Of a stretch of DNA of 64,000 bases, positions 21,539 to 31,505 are shown piece by piece. Source of the DNA: Ananas comosus (Eukaryota > Streptophyta > Magnoliopsida > Poales > Bromeliaceae); the NCBI RefSeq assembly GCF_001540865.1, contig NW_017893446.1, forward strand, positions 2,487-66,486, in the 5' to 3' direction. Both the position numbers and the translations under genes were made by a program. Numbering within the stretch: the stretch's first letter is position 1; every line of letters begins with the position of its first letter. Under the pieces are notes generated by a model. The model saw nothing but the letters and a program-made list of their open reading frames with translations, was not told where the DNA came from and made no database searches.

Positions 21539-23058
21539 TCATTTTGATCTTTAGTGTAATGCCTTGATAGGTGCTTGTTGCTTAATTTTATTCATTGCAT
21601 TATATGTTTACGTGATGTTTTGGTGTTTGAATTTTGTTTGGTTAAAAATCATGTTGAGGAAAGGTATTTGGGGATTCAAAATTTTTGAGAAAGGAGATGA
21701 TTGAGAATCATTATTTTGAGAAGAGAAAGTTTTTAAAGATTGTTTAAACGGGTTTTATCTTCACAATCATATTAAGTTAAATTCATATTAATTATCGTCT
21801 TTACTCCACTTTTTATTATTTTGACGATAATTTATTATATGATTTCTTATTGCATAAATTCATCAAAATTTTGAAATCAAATTTGATTTTTTGATGATTA
21901 ATTCATCTTGGTTGTGAGTGTTGGATATGATGAATGGGTATTCTCTAATTGACTAAAATTTGTCAAAATATTTTCAATTGTGAGATTGCCTAATTTAGGG
22001 GGAGTTTGAAATTATAAATAAAATAAAAAAAAAAACTCCTATGTTTAAAAGATGTGGAAAGAGTTACATCCAAAAGGAGTGTGAAAACTACCACCACATG
22101 TAGGAAAGAGCTACCACCCCGGTCGTCCGGCAAGTGTGTGAAGCTACCACATGGAATTTAATTGAAAAAGCCGAAAAAGGTTAAAAAATATATAGTATAT
22201 TAGAAATTTCGGAGTTATAAGGTGGTAAGTTGAAAAGATGCTCAAAGAGCCACCCCCGGTATCATATTAGTTAAATCTTTATTTTGAACGTGTTATGACA
22301 AATTGGTGTCAATTTTATTGAATTTCTAAAATCATTTTCCATCAACTTGCATCTTGGTGGTTTTGAATTATTAAATCACTTTTGATAATGAAATTTTGAT
22401 GTTTTGATGGATTTTGAAATTTTATAATATCTTATTTTCATTATAATAATTTTTGGAGTAAAAGCCTTAATTTGTATAAATTTAATTCAAATTTGATGGA
22501 TTTTTAAAGCAAATTTTTCGAAATCTAAGATTCGTTGTCAAGCTTAGTCTTTCTCTTTCACTGCATTTGCATTTTAGGATGATGTTTTAGTTTCAATTCT
22601 GCTTGTTTTTTCTTTTAGGCCTGTAATTATGACTAGACTCTTCTCATGTTCTTCTAGTATGTTTTCTCTTTCTATTTGCTTTCTTTTGGCAATTTTTGAC
22701 AAAAAGGGGGAGAACATAGATGAAGGGGGAGAGCATGGATAAAACAGGCTTTGAACTGAAGCAGAGGATGATAAGTTCAAGAACAAAGGGGGAGATGTGA
22801 ACAAAGGGGGAGAAGGTATAAGAATTTAGTGCTAATCAATCATTTTTGAATGAAGTGTTTTACAGGAAATCAAGACTTCAAGACTCCTAGTTGCGTCTAA
22901 GTCATAGAGTCTGTTTTAGGAGTTTTGATGTAATTTTGAGTTTTCAAATTGTATTTGGATTACACGCGAGGGGTTCGATGTTTTGGTGATGACATTGAAC
23001 TTCGTTTGTCTTTAAATTGTAATTTGTGAGTTTGTGTGTGTTTTGTCACGAAATTGCC
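21539..23058 (+). other. Copia-2 spacer and 3' noncoding region
   Basis: Noncoding. The 22037-22268 block is the conserved element also seen at 5241-5470 and 31870-32112. Near 22525 the sequence jumps from the pre-ORF3 spacer to the post-ORF3 region (AGCTTAGTCTTTCTCTTTCACTGC), marking loss of ORF3. AAGGGGGAGA-type purine tracts occur near 22703, 22720, 22785 and 22804. Confidence 0.7.
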
Positions 23059-23069
23059 AAAGGGGGAGA
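23059..23069 (+). other. polypurine tract of Copia-2
   Basis: AAAGGGGGAGA, one base before the 3' LTR; the expected plus-strand primer. Confidence 0.85.
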
Positions 23070-23070
23070 T

Positions 23071-24358
23071 TGTTAGGTCCTATGTGTTGGCAAGTTTCGT
23101 GGGTCGAGTCGGAGTCTTGAAGAAGTTCGGAGCGGAGTATTGAAGATCGAAGAATCCAAGACTTCGAAGAATCGGAAAGGACGCAAAACACGCAAAACTT
23201 GAATCACGATGCGTAGGTAAGTTTTAAATCTTGTTTATGGTGATTCATACTTATTTATAGATCTTAGAATCATATTTTCAAGTTGTAATTGATTAGAAAG
23301 TTTCTAAGAGTTTGTAAAACCCGAAACAATGCATTTTCAGCGAAAATTGCATTGCTGTACCGGTACAAGGGTTTTCTGTCCAGGGTACAGCCATCAACGT
23401 TGCGCAGAAAGTTTGATGGTTGTTCCGGTACAAGGGTTTTCTGTCCAGGGTACAGCCATCAACGTTGCGCAGAAAGTTTGATGGTTGTTCCGGTACAAGC
23501 TTCATGCTGTACCGGTACAAGCCCTGTTCCGGAACAAGCTAAAGCTATCCAGGGTACAGGAGCTTCGCAGAAAAATCTTCCGTCATGGTGTACCCTGGAC
23601 AGCTTTCCTTGTTCCGGTACAAGGTGCTGATTTTGGAAAGAAACTTTCTAATCCTACTCTGTTTTGATTCTAAAGTCTATAAATAAGCTATAGGGGTTCT
23701 CTAACTGATTAAGCATCACGAAAATACATATTTGAGAAACCCTAGAGGCTCGGATTTCATCAAAAACCTATTTTCTACAAAAAGCCTCTTTTAGATCAAA
23801 TCGAGATATTGAAATTTGATATTAATATGTCGATTTGATCTCCGCTTCGCTTGGAGTTCTATTCCCTGGTTTTCTACGATACTCCAAAGCGAAGGATCAC
23901 CATATTCATGATATTCTTCATGGTGGCGTCGTGGATTCGGCGTATTTGACGGCGGTTCGTGGATTCGGATCGTGGGCTCGTGGATTCGAGTGGCGTCGTG
24001 GATTCGGCGTGATTGAAGCTTCGTGGATTCGAAGTGGAGGCGTTCGTGGATTCGGACGTGAGGGCGTGGACAACCCGGAGGGTAGCGCGAAGATTCATAG
24101 GAGGTTAAGAGAGGTTAAGTCCGTGGAGTCGGTAATCACCTTGTAATCTTTTCTCTTAGTGAATTATTTTTTCGCGTGTTGGTCCCGTGGGTTTTTCTCC
24201 AAGTTGGAGTTTTCCCACGTAAATCTCGGTGTGCTTTTTATTTTCCGCATTTATTTTTATTGCATCGAGATTTGTGGTTTTTGGTTGTTACACCTATTCA
24301 CCCCCCTCTAGGTGATAGATACAATCTAGATAGATCCTTGGGCTCCTCAAAACTTTCA
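23071..24358 (+). repeat. Copia-2 3' LTR
   Basis: 1288 bp, TGTTAGG...CTTTCA, near-identical to the Copia-1 LTRs. It has a 65-bp tandem duplication inside the CCGGTAC motif array (units starting at 23360 and 23425) and TATAAATA at 23678-23685. Confidence 0.9.
23358..23685 (+). promoter_or_regulatory. LTR promoter: CCGGTAC array with tandem duplication, plus TATA
   Basis: CCGGTACAAGGGTTTTCTG begins two consecutive 65-bp units. Further GTACCGGTAC and TTCCGG(T/A)AC motifs follow up to 23620, then TATAAATA at 23678. Confidence 0.6.
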
Positions 24359-26231
24359 ATACTTACCTCTGAATTCCTTGCTTCACTAGATTCTTCCCTG
24401 CTCCTAAGCCTTCTCATCACCAACATCATCAACTTTATCAATTTCTCCATCAAACCCCACCTTGTACGGTTTGAGAGAGAAAAGAAAGAGATAAGAGGAA
24501 GGAGAGGAGAGGGAGTGGATACGTATGGAAGCTGCTGGGGTGCAGGGTTGCAGATAAGATCAGGAAAAATTGCAACTACACCCCTCCACATGGCTGACAT
24601 TACATTTACTATAATACGGGTCCCAATTCAGAATCTGAAACCTATCGCCGGAGCCTTCGTTTACGCTCAAATTTGGCAGTCAGGCTCGATTTAACCTACT
24701 GAGTAAAAATATATCTTAACTTTTTAGTTTGGACCATGTTTGGTCACCGAAAGCTCTACCGAACTGTAATTTTTAACAGATAGCAGTCGGATTTTATTTT
24801 CTATCTTCCGGGTGTCAGAATGACATGAAACTTTAAATCTAGCCTCATAAAAATAATTATGACATATTCTCCAATTTTCATAATTTTCTGACACTGTGCA
24901 TTTTCTGCTAAAATATCAGCCCCGTTTCTCACAGAAAATTCTAAATATTCTGTTTTCGTTCCAATTTCAGCACAAGTCATTTCGGACTTATATTTTACTT
25001 CTCTAAATCCAATAAAAATAGTATTTTACACTATTTTTATTTACATCTATTTTTATATTAAAAATCCGGTATATTACAACTTCCCGTACGCGAAAAGTCC
25101 CTAGGCCGCAGGGAGGGCTCTCGGTGACCGGTCTTCCCGACCAGGGACCGGTCCCTCTGGGCGAAAACAGCCCAGTGACAGCTGCTTGAGAGATGAAAAG
25201 TTGAGGGGTTTAAATGCAAAATGGCCTTTATTAGAGAGGGCTGAGCCCCCTCTCTCCCTCACACTCTCATAACCCCTCTCCATCTCTCTCTCATTGCTCT
25301 CTTGCTCTCTCTCTCTAGAAAGGAAAGGAGAAGAAGAAGAACAAGAAGGAGAGGAAGGAAAAGAAGAAGAAGATAAGGAAGGAGAAGAATAAGGAGATCA
25401 AGAGGAAGGCTTTGGGCACCTTCATCTCCCTCTCCTCTTCTCTTTGGTGTAGCACAAGAGGTAGGCTTTTGAACCCTAGCTTCTAGAATTTGGGGTTTTG
25501 GGTTTTTATGCTTTGGAATGGGTCAAATGGATCCCAAGCATGCTTCTAAGTAGATCAATCCCAAGAATCTAGGGATTTATTGGTGGTTTGCTATAGGTGC
25601 AAACCTAGGGCTCCAAAATGGGTTTTTATGGAAGTATGAGATTGATCTCATTTGAAGCCTTGAAAACTCTATTGTTAGTTCACAAAACGTGGGGGCGAAG
25701 TCGGTTCTGGCATTCGGCGAGCCGGCGTGAAGTTCTCGGCAAAATAGGGCCGGGTTAGCGTTGATTTGGGCAAGGAAGGCTAAAGCCTTTTCGTAAAGTT
25801 CGCCGAGAAGGATTTCCGAAGCCTCTACATCGATTAAAGGTGGGGGGTGCCATCCCGAAGCTTTCGAACTCCTTTCTATGTCTTAGATTGCATTTAATCT
25901 CATCTCTTACATGTTGCATTGTAGGATTGCATAGTAGCTCCCTTCCTTATGCTTTCTAAATGATAACCTAGTGTACTTGGAACGCTTGGTGACTTAGATA
26001 GGTGAGGATTGGGTCGGAACGTGGATCCTATGATGCGAAAGAAAAGAGCTGTACCCGATGGGGGTGTTGATGACATAGAAAGTAATATTAATGTTAAAGA
26101 ACAAACGAGTGGCATCCAAATGTTAAATGATGACGAGTGGCATTAATGTAGTGTACATAACACTAGAGGTTTGAGAATAGATGGATCTCTTAGAAAATGC
26201 CTTGTGGATAAAGAACTTAGTAAACCTAAGT

Positions 26232-26462
26232 GTCCTCATGTGGAGAGGTTGTCGATGAGTCGATTAAGACATTGACCCTAGTTGTAGGGCATCCTCACTT
26301 GGAGAGGATTTGATTAGGTTGTGGACCCTAGTTTATAGTGCTTCCTTACTTGGAGAGGATTCGATTGGGTATTGACTCTAGTTGTAGAGCATCCTCACAT
26401 GGAGAGGACTTGATTGAGTTGTTGACCCTAGATGTAGGGCATCCTCACTTGGAGAGGATAGA
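26232..26462. repeat. ~50-bp tandem repeat in Gypsy E1 LTR
   Basis: About five degenerate units of the type CATCCTCACTTGGAGAGGA + GATT(G)GG + TTGACCCTAGTTGTAGGG; the unit starts at 26290, 26341, 26390 and 26440 are 49-51 bases apart. The same array is in the E2 LTR at 51489-51720. Confidence 0.8.
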
Positions 26463-27444
26463 TCTAGCTCACAGTCAGCGTTTGGGGTGGTATAGCTATC
26501 CTATCCCCACATGGAGGGGATTGTCGTCGAGTACTCCGGAGTGTCGCGCGACTACGACCACTTGGAGGTCCGGACCACATGGAGGTCCGCAGACGGTCCC
26601 GGGCTTGGGTGCACTTGGAGCTCCCTCCCCACTTTGGGATTGCAAGATGAGTTATAGGCAAGCCCTAGGGCCTCGCCATAGATTGGGTAAATGGAAGATT
26701 AAAAGTTTAATAATGTCATTGAACATTGCTATTCGAACATGGATCGAATTTGTTAGCATGGTAGCAAACCTTTATTATATGATGCATGCATTCATATTCA
26801 TGATTATGGGCATAGTAGCATAGTTTTCCTACTATCGCATTTACAGTTTTCAGATACATATCTATCTATCTAGCTATTGTTACTTGTGCCCACTTGGACC
26901 TGGTGGGGAGATCGGTAGAGTCGGCGGTCGAGCCCACTGGGAACTATGGAAGATAGTTCTCACCCCACTCTATTTTCAGTGGTAGGTACAGGGCTGTCGA
27001 GAGAGGACTGCGGTAAGGGCATCGCGCCCGATCAGTGAGACCGTGGTAGTATAGTAGCTTTCCCATTTTGCATTAGCACACCTATGTATTTGAGAGAATC
27101 ATTGTAGGTGAGGACTTGGAGAGCTATGTATTTTGGATGAAAAATGTAATCATTTAAAGAAAATGATGTAATTGAAAAGGATGAACTATTGTAATAGTTA
27201 GTAAGTACTCTCTTTATTTCACTTGTTTTTACTTGTGGATTACTTGCTCTTTGTATTGTTGGCACTGTTTGTGCCCCTGTGAATGTGCATGTGTAGAATT
27301 TAATTTCCTGGGTAAATTCTTGTGCACATTCCTGTTGTTGAGCCTTGGGCAGACAGGGGAGGTGCTGTCCGTTCGGCAATCTGCCACCGCGGCCGAATCG
27401 TGCCAAATGGGTAGTGGTTTCGGGGCGGGGCGTGACAACCTTTG

Positions 27445-27456
27445 TGGTATCAGAGC
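27445..27456 (+). other. primer-binding site of Gypsy E1
   Basis: TGGTATCAGAGC, initiator-Met type, eight bases after the LTR end (CGTGACA). Confidence 0.85.
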
Positions 27457-27774
27457 AACAAGAGCAAGTAAAGAGAGAAAGTCTTGGATGACCTAGCAGA
27501 CCTTAGGTTGGTAAGCCCTAAGGTTATAGGTGCGTGAGCGGAATGTGAACTTATAGCGATCGCGAAAGTTAATTAGATTAGGTCGGAGTTGGTAATATGT
27601 CTCTAGTTGTGATTAGAGACGGACTCAAGTCGTATGAGTTCTTGTCTTGAGGAGGTTGTGTCGGCGGCCGACGACATGATACGAAGAGTCTAAAACGAGT
27701 GCACTTGTGTGCTTCCGCCCGATTTTATGGTTGAGTCGTCATGTGTCGTAATGGCGACGAGGTAATTGGTTAAG

Positions 27775-28275
27775 ATGACCGACCAAGTATTTGCGTTTCA
27801 GGGACTAATGTCTCCAAGACGCTACACGCGTAGATCTGCCCCAGCACCGATTCCTGAGGTGCCCGAGCAGGAGGAACCGAGCGTGATCAATCGGTTGCAA
27901 GCGCAGGTGACCGTGCTGACCAACGTGGTGCAGCGCTAGGAGACCCGATTCGAGCGGCTCCAGGATCTATTGGAGCGGCAGATTGCGGCGGCGGCTGCGA
28001 TGGTGAATGAGGGCGGTGGTCCGCCCGCACCCTCGACTAATATACCTGGAGCGGCAGAGGGTGAGGGCATAGCGGCGGTTTCGGTGACGGCACGCCCACC
28101 GCGAGCATCGTACCACAGGCGGCATCGGGATCGGCTACACCCGATGTGTCGGCCGAAGACGTGGAGGGAGAGCGCGCATTGGCGGCTCTTATCAAGTTCA
28201 ACAAGTTCCATCCGCCAACCTTTGAGGGCAAGAAGGTGGAACCGGAGATGGTCGAGTCTTGGATTGACTCGATGG
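27775..28275 (+). pseudogene. gag: Gypsy E1 gag fragment
   Basis: It starts ATGACCGACCAAG and matches the first part of E2 gag at 53036. A TAG at 27937-27939 replaces CAG (codon 55), a one-base deletion near 28102 shifts the frame, and the gene is cut at 28275 (within the motif SWIDSM) by the LTR of Copia-3. It is non-functional. Confidence 0.85.
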
Positions 28276-29204
28276 TGAAAGATATGGATCCCAAGGATCT
28301 AAAAGGTAAGTAACACCTAGAGGGGGGTGAATAGGTGTAAAAATGGCAAACTCGAAAATCTCGATGCAAATAAAACTAAGTAGCGAAAAATAAAAAATAG
28401 CACCCGAGAATTTAACATGGGAAAACTCCAAACGGAGTGAAAAACCCACGGGACCGTTCATGCGAAGAAAATCCACTAAGAAAACTTGAGTACAAGTGAT
28501 TTTGATAAAAATACACGGCTCAATTTACCGAATTCCCGTTGATGGTGATCTTCGCCGGTCCTCGATCGATAGGAATCCTCCAACCGATCCTGCTGCAACT
28601 CCTTGCAACGTTAATGCCTCAACTCCTCGAAGCGTCCACTGAATCCTCGGCTTCACGCGAGATCCACGCGCCAAACCTCCTTCCGGAGCTCGTAGAATCG
28701 AAGATTTGTGGTGATTTAATCTTTGAATCCCATAAGCTATGAGGGTTTGTCTTCTAATCAAACATCAACTTAATTCTCGAATAAGATCTCAAGTAAAATC
28801 GAAGAATCAAGTCGATTGTTGATTTTTCGAAACTTGTTATGTGAATAGAAGCATTGAAACGAAAAAATAAGTTTCTAGGGTTTAGAATCAGTAAATATTC
28901 AAAGCCTTAGGTTTTTAGATGACCCCCATAGCTTATTTATATGTTTAGAAGACTTAGAAGTAGACTAGGATTGTAAAAAGCCTTTTTAAAAAAACTGTGT
29001 CGTCCTCAGAGACCGGTCCTCTTGAGGATACCGGTCTGTGAAAGACCGGTCTCTCAAGTGAGGAACCGGTCCCTCACTGCGTGTTCAAAAACACAACGTT
29101 CGGGAACCGTTCTCTCAAGCTTGAGACCGGTCCCTCGCTGCGCGACAGAATTACCAAGGTTCGGGAACCGGTCTCTCATCTCAGGGGACCGGTTGCATCA
29201 ATAA
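28276..29204 (-). repeat. Copia-3 3' LTR, truncated
   Basis: It matches the LTRs at 37394 and 39914 from their 3' ends up to the CCGGTTGCATCA block, then jumps to the post-ORF3 region (29230-29290 is the reverse complement of the type CAAGACTTCAAGACTCC..GTCTAAGTCATAGAG seen at 9231-9270). So ~270 bp of LTR plus the polypurine tract are deleted. ACCGGT array 29009-29195; TATA box (minus) 28934-28941. Confidence 0.75.
28934..29195 (-). promoter_or_regulatory. LTR promoter: GAGACCGGTCTC array plus TATA box
   Basis: On the minus strand a dense ACCGGT array (29195-29009; AGAGACCGGTCC, AGACCGGTCTCTC, GGGAACCGGTCTC) precedes TATAAATA (28941-28934). Confidence 0.6.
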
Positions 29205-29545
29205 ACGAATATTATAATTTTCATAACCTTAATACAGACTCTATGACTTAGACGACATGGAGTCTTGAAGTCTTGAATTATTCCTGCAAAAACATTCTCA
29301 AAACATAATCAAGAATCAAGTATACTTATCAAGATCAAACATAAACGTGAAACTAAACAAAGTATCAAGTCATAGTTCATAGTTAAGCACCTAAGCCAAC
29401 ATCAAATCTAAATTTACACAACTAACACAACCAAAGTTCATCAAATTCCTGCAAAGTGCATCATCATCATCAAGAAAACCATCATATCATCTCCCCCTTT
29501 TTGTCAGAAAGCGCCAAAATGATAAAAGGAGGAACCCCGCAACAT

Positions 29546-30952
29546 CTAATCTGAAACATCCCCTGGAGGTAAATCTGCTCGGCAACACCCTAACTTGTCA
29601 AAAATCATATTTAATAACCGCTTCATCTTGCTCACATCCTTCCGAATCGCAGCTTGCTCCGCAGACAATTTCTGAAGCTCTTCAGATAACTGTTGTTGCT
29701 TACGATACATAGAGGAAACTGAGATATCTTCCTCGGAAATGTCCATAGAAGGACGGGAAGACGTAGCAGTAGCAGGAGGTGGAGCAGCAGGAGGGGAAGA
29801 AGCACGTTGAGACGGGGTACGAAGCTGCACCGAGGACTTCACAAATGTCCTCTCATTGATCCGACCCAAACTGTGCTCATAAGATGTACACCTGACATCC
29901 ACGTCATGAAGTCGCAGAATCCTCATGAGTATCAATGGAAATGGCAGCCTTTCATTTTGTCCAGAAGTCTTGATGTCCTTTGCCATTCTCCGCCAGATCA
30001 GAAACGGAATATTCATGTTAATATTTTTGGCACTTACAATATCTGGTCTACCCAAAAGATACATGTACAGAATGCGATCCCATCTCAAAATCTTCGTGTT
30101 TGCAAGAGGCAAAATGTTGTAGCAAACCACGAAGTTTAAAAACCGGTACTCCATTTTGAAATCTTTGGACATAACCATAATGCCGTTTGATTCAGTACTC
30201 TGCATGCAAATAGTGTTCACGACACGGTTCCAATCACGAAGTGAATCAAACCCGACCTGTAGATATTCCACTCCCTCAGTTCTTGCTTCCATTCCTAACA
30301 CAGACGCTATCGTATCGGGAGTGATTGATAAGTCAACACCACGTACGGAAGTGGTGAATACGTACGGGCCTTTGTCGGTGTCACTCAAGTGACTTGCTCT
30401 CATATAGAATTCTCTAATCAACTCCAAACAGAACCCAGTTTGTTCCGGGAAATCACAAATCTGATGAAGATTTCCCTTTTCAAATAAATCCTGAAATCCC
30501 GGCACACAGTCAATGATACTGGCGACGCCAACATCCCGCTCACCAATACAATGTTTCGACGAGTACATTGACCCTCGAGCAGATGGAACATTCTGTATAC
30601 TGAGACGCGGAGGCTTAGAACCCGGTTCTCTAATCTCAACACCTCCAGATTTCCGACGACCAGTATATCCAGATGCTTTTCCTTTTCCTTTATCCATTGC
30701 TTTGCCTTTCCCTTTATCAATGGCTTGTCCTTTCCCCTTTCCTTTTCTTGTATCCTTTTCCTAAGCCAACACCTCTGGAACAAAAGCCTCCCAATCTGGC
30801 TCGTCCTCCCCAGATTTGTCGCCTGGAGCATATTCGCTCTCTTCATCTTCCGGTTGATACTCAACCGGCCGTTTAGCTTTGGATCGTTGTCATTTGCTTC
30901 CGTGACCACCCCCAGCCATAAGTACCACAAGCACAAGAATCCACGAGTACAT
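29546..30952 (-). pseudogene. Copia-3 ORF3 (468 codons, one in-frame TAG)
   Basis: The frame runs from ATG at 30952-30950 to the stop at 29546 with a single TAG at codon 64 (30763-30761). The start is chosen because it follows a predicted splice acceptor and gives the same N-terminus type as Copia-1 ORF3: a short hydrophobic run (MYSWILVLVVLMAG) followed by basic residues. Then come an acidic stretch, a Lys/Gly repeat region (DKGKGKA repeated), the conserved domain at about residues 130-400 (CIGERDV, FCLELIREFYM, SITPDTIASVLGM, NMNIPFLIWRRM, RLPFPLILMRIL), a Pro/Ala/Ser linker and a C-terminal coiled coil (QQLSEELQKLSAEQ). It is related by eye to the 'putative plant transposon protein' family; the function is unknown. 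Intactness after the TAG suggests recent loss. Confidence 0.7.
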
Positions 30953-30966
30953 TTTCAAAGAAACCT

Positions 30967-31505
30967 CTGTTAAACATAATTAATTTTAACTATGAAACAA
31001 CAGAACACACATTTTTTTTTTTAATACCAAAAATTTTCAGCAAATTGATATATAAATGCTAGATAATCCTAGGGGCCACAAAATCAAGAGAAACATGAAC
31101 AAGTCATGCTACAAAACCAGCCAAAAATAAATGATCCACAAAAAAAAATGAAAAAGAAGGTTTTGATCAAGAAAACCCAAAAAATGAGACCAAAAAGATG
31201 AAGAAATACAAGAGAAAATGAAAACAACAATTCTAAGAACAAGATCGAAGCATAAAAATGCATATTCAGCAAGATCCTTAGAACAATCGCCAAACAATCT
31301 GAAACGAAACACATTTTCGGAATATATGATATTCAAGCAACAAAATCCGAAAATCATACCTAAAATCAGTGTAAAATGATGAAAGAGAGAACCAAAGACA
31401 CCCTGGGATTAGTAGAAGCTCAGGAGAAGAAGATGAACGAAATTGGTAAAGTAACATGTGAAAGACCGCAAACCCTTATATCCGGTTCGGGCGGAGGGAC
31501 CGGTC
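30967..31505 (-). promoter_or_regulatory. putative ORF3 promoter and 5'-UTR intron of Copia-3
   Basis: On the minus strand: GGGACCGGTCCC (about 31505-31494), TATA-like GATATAAG (31482-31475), splice donor TTTTAG|GTATGA (GT at 31359-31358), and acceptor TTTAACAG ending at 30967, fifteen bases before the ORF3 ATG. Intron length is 393 nt and TATA-to-donor spacing ~123 nt, matching the two Copia-1 copies. The function is inferred from this positional conservation. Confidence 0.55.

Larger units (their letters stand above)
18531..24358 (+). mobile_element. Copia-2: gag-only SIRE-like element, TSD ATACT
   Basis: 5828 bp, TGTTAAGG...CTTTCA, flanked by ATACT (18526-18530 and 24359-24363). Contents: 5' LTR 18531-19481, initiator-Met-type primer site, an intact gag, a noncoding spacer, a polypurine array and a 3' LTR 23071-24358. 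pol and ORF3 are both absent: the sequence passes from the post-gag spacer straight to the post-ORF3 region near 22525. It is non-autonomous and would need pol from a relative. The two LTRs differ strongly in their left halves despite the perfect TSD. Confidence 0.9.
15092..25078 (-). mobile_element. solo LTR C (Gypsy family) split by Copia-2
   Basis: It runs from TGTCACGTCCC (15092) to GGTATATTACA (25078). Without Copia-2 (and its extra ATACT) it is about 4.15 kb. The flanks GCTTC (15087-15091) and ACTTC (25079-25083) look like a TSD with one change. Its 5' end (minus strand, 25078 downward) is clearly homologous to LTR C2 starting at 61658. An N at 15616 may hide a join. No coding sequence of its own was seen. 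Confidence 0.75.
11288..28275 (+). mobile_element. Gypsy E1: Tekay-type element, 5' LTR and partial gag, with nested insertions
   Basis: The LTR begins TGTAAGGAAGTG at 11288 and ends CGTGACA at 27437, in three pieces (11288-11556, 15035-15091, 25084-27437; about 2.68 kb in total). They collinearly match the Gypsy E2 LTR at 49952-52699. The internal part (27438-28275) has the primer-binding site and the start of gag, and is cut by Copia-3 at 28276. Interrupted by solo LTRs D and C. The pol half is not in this window. Confidence 0.8.

Noticed and set aside
27437..27456. tRNA-like TGGTATCAGAGC sequences as tRNA gene fragments
   Set aside because: They are reverse-transcription primer sites directly after LTR ends; no tRNA cloverleaf surrounds them.
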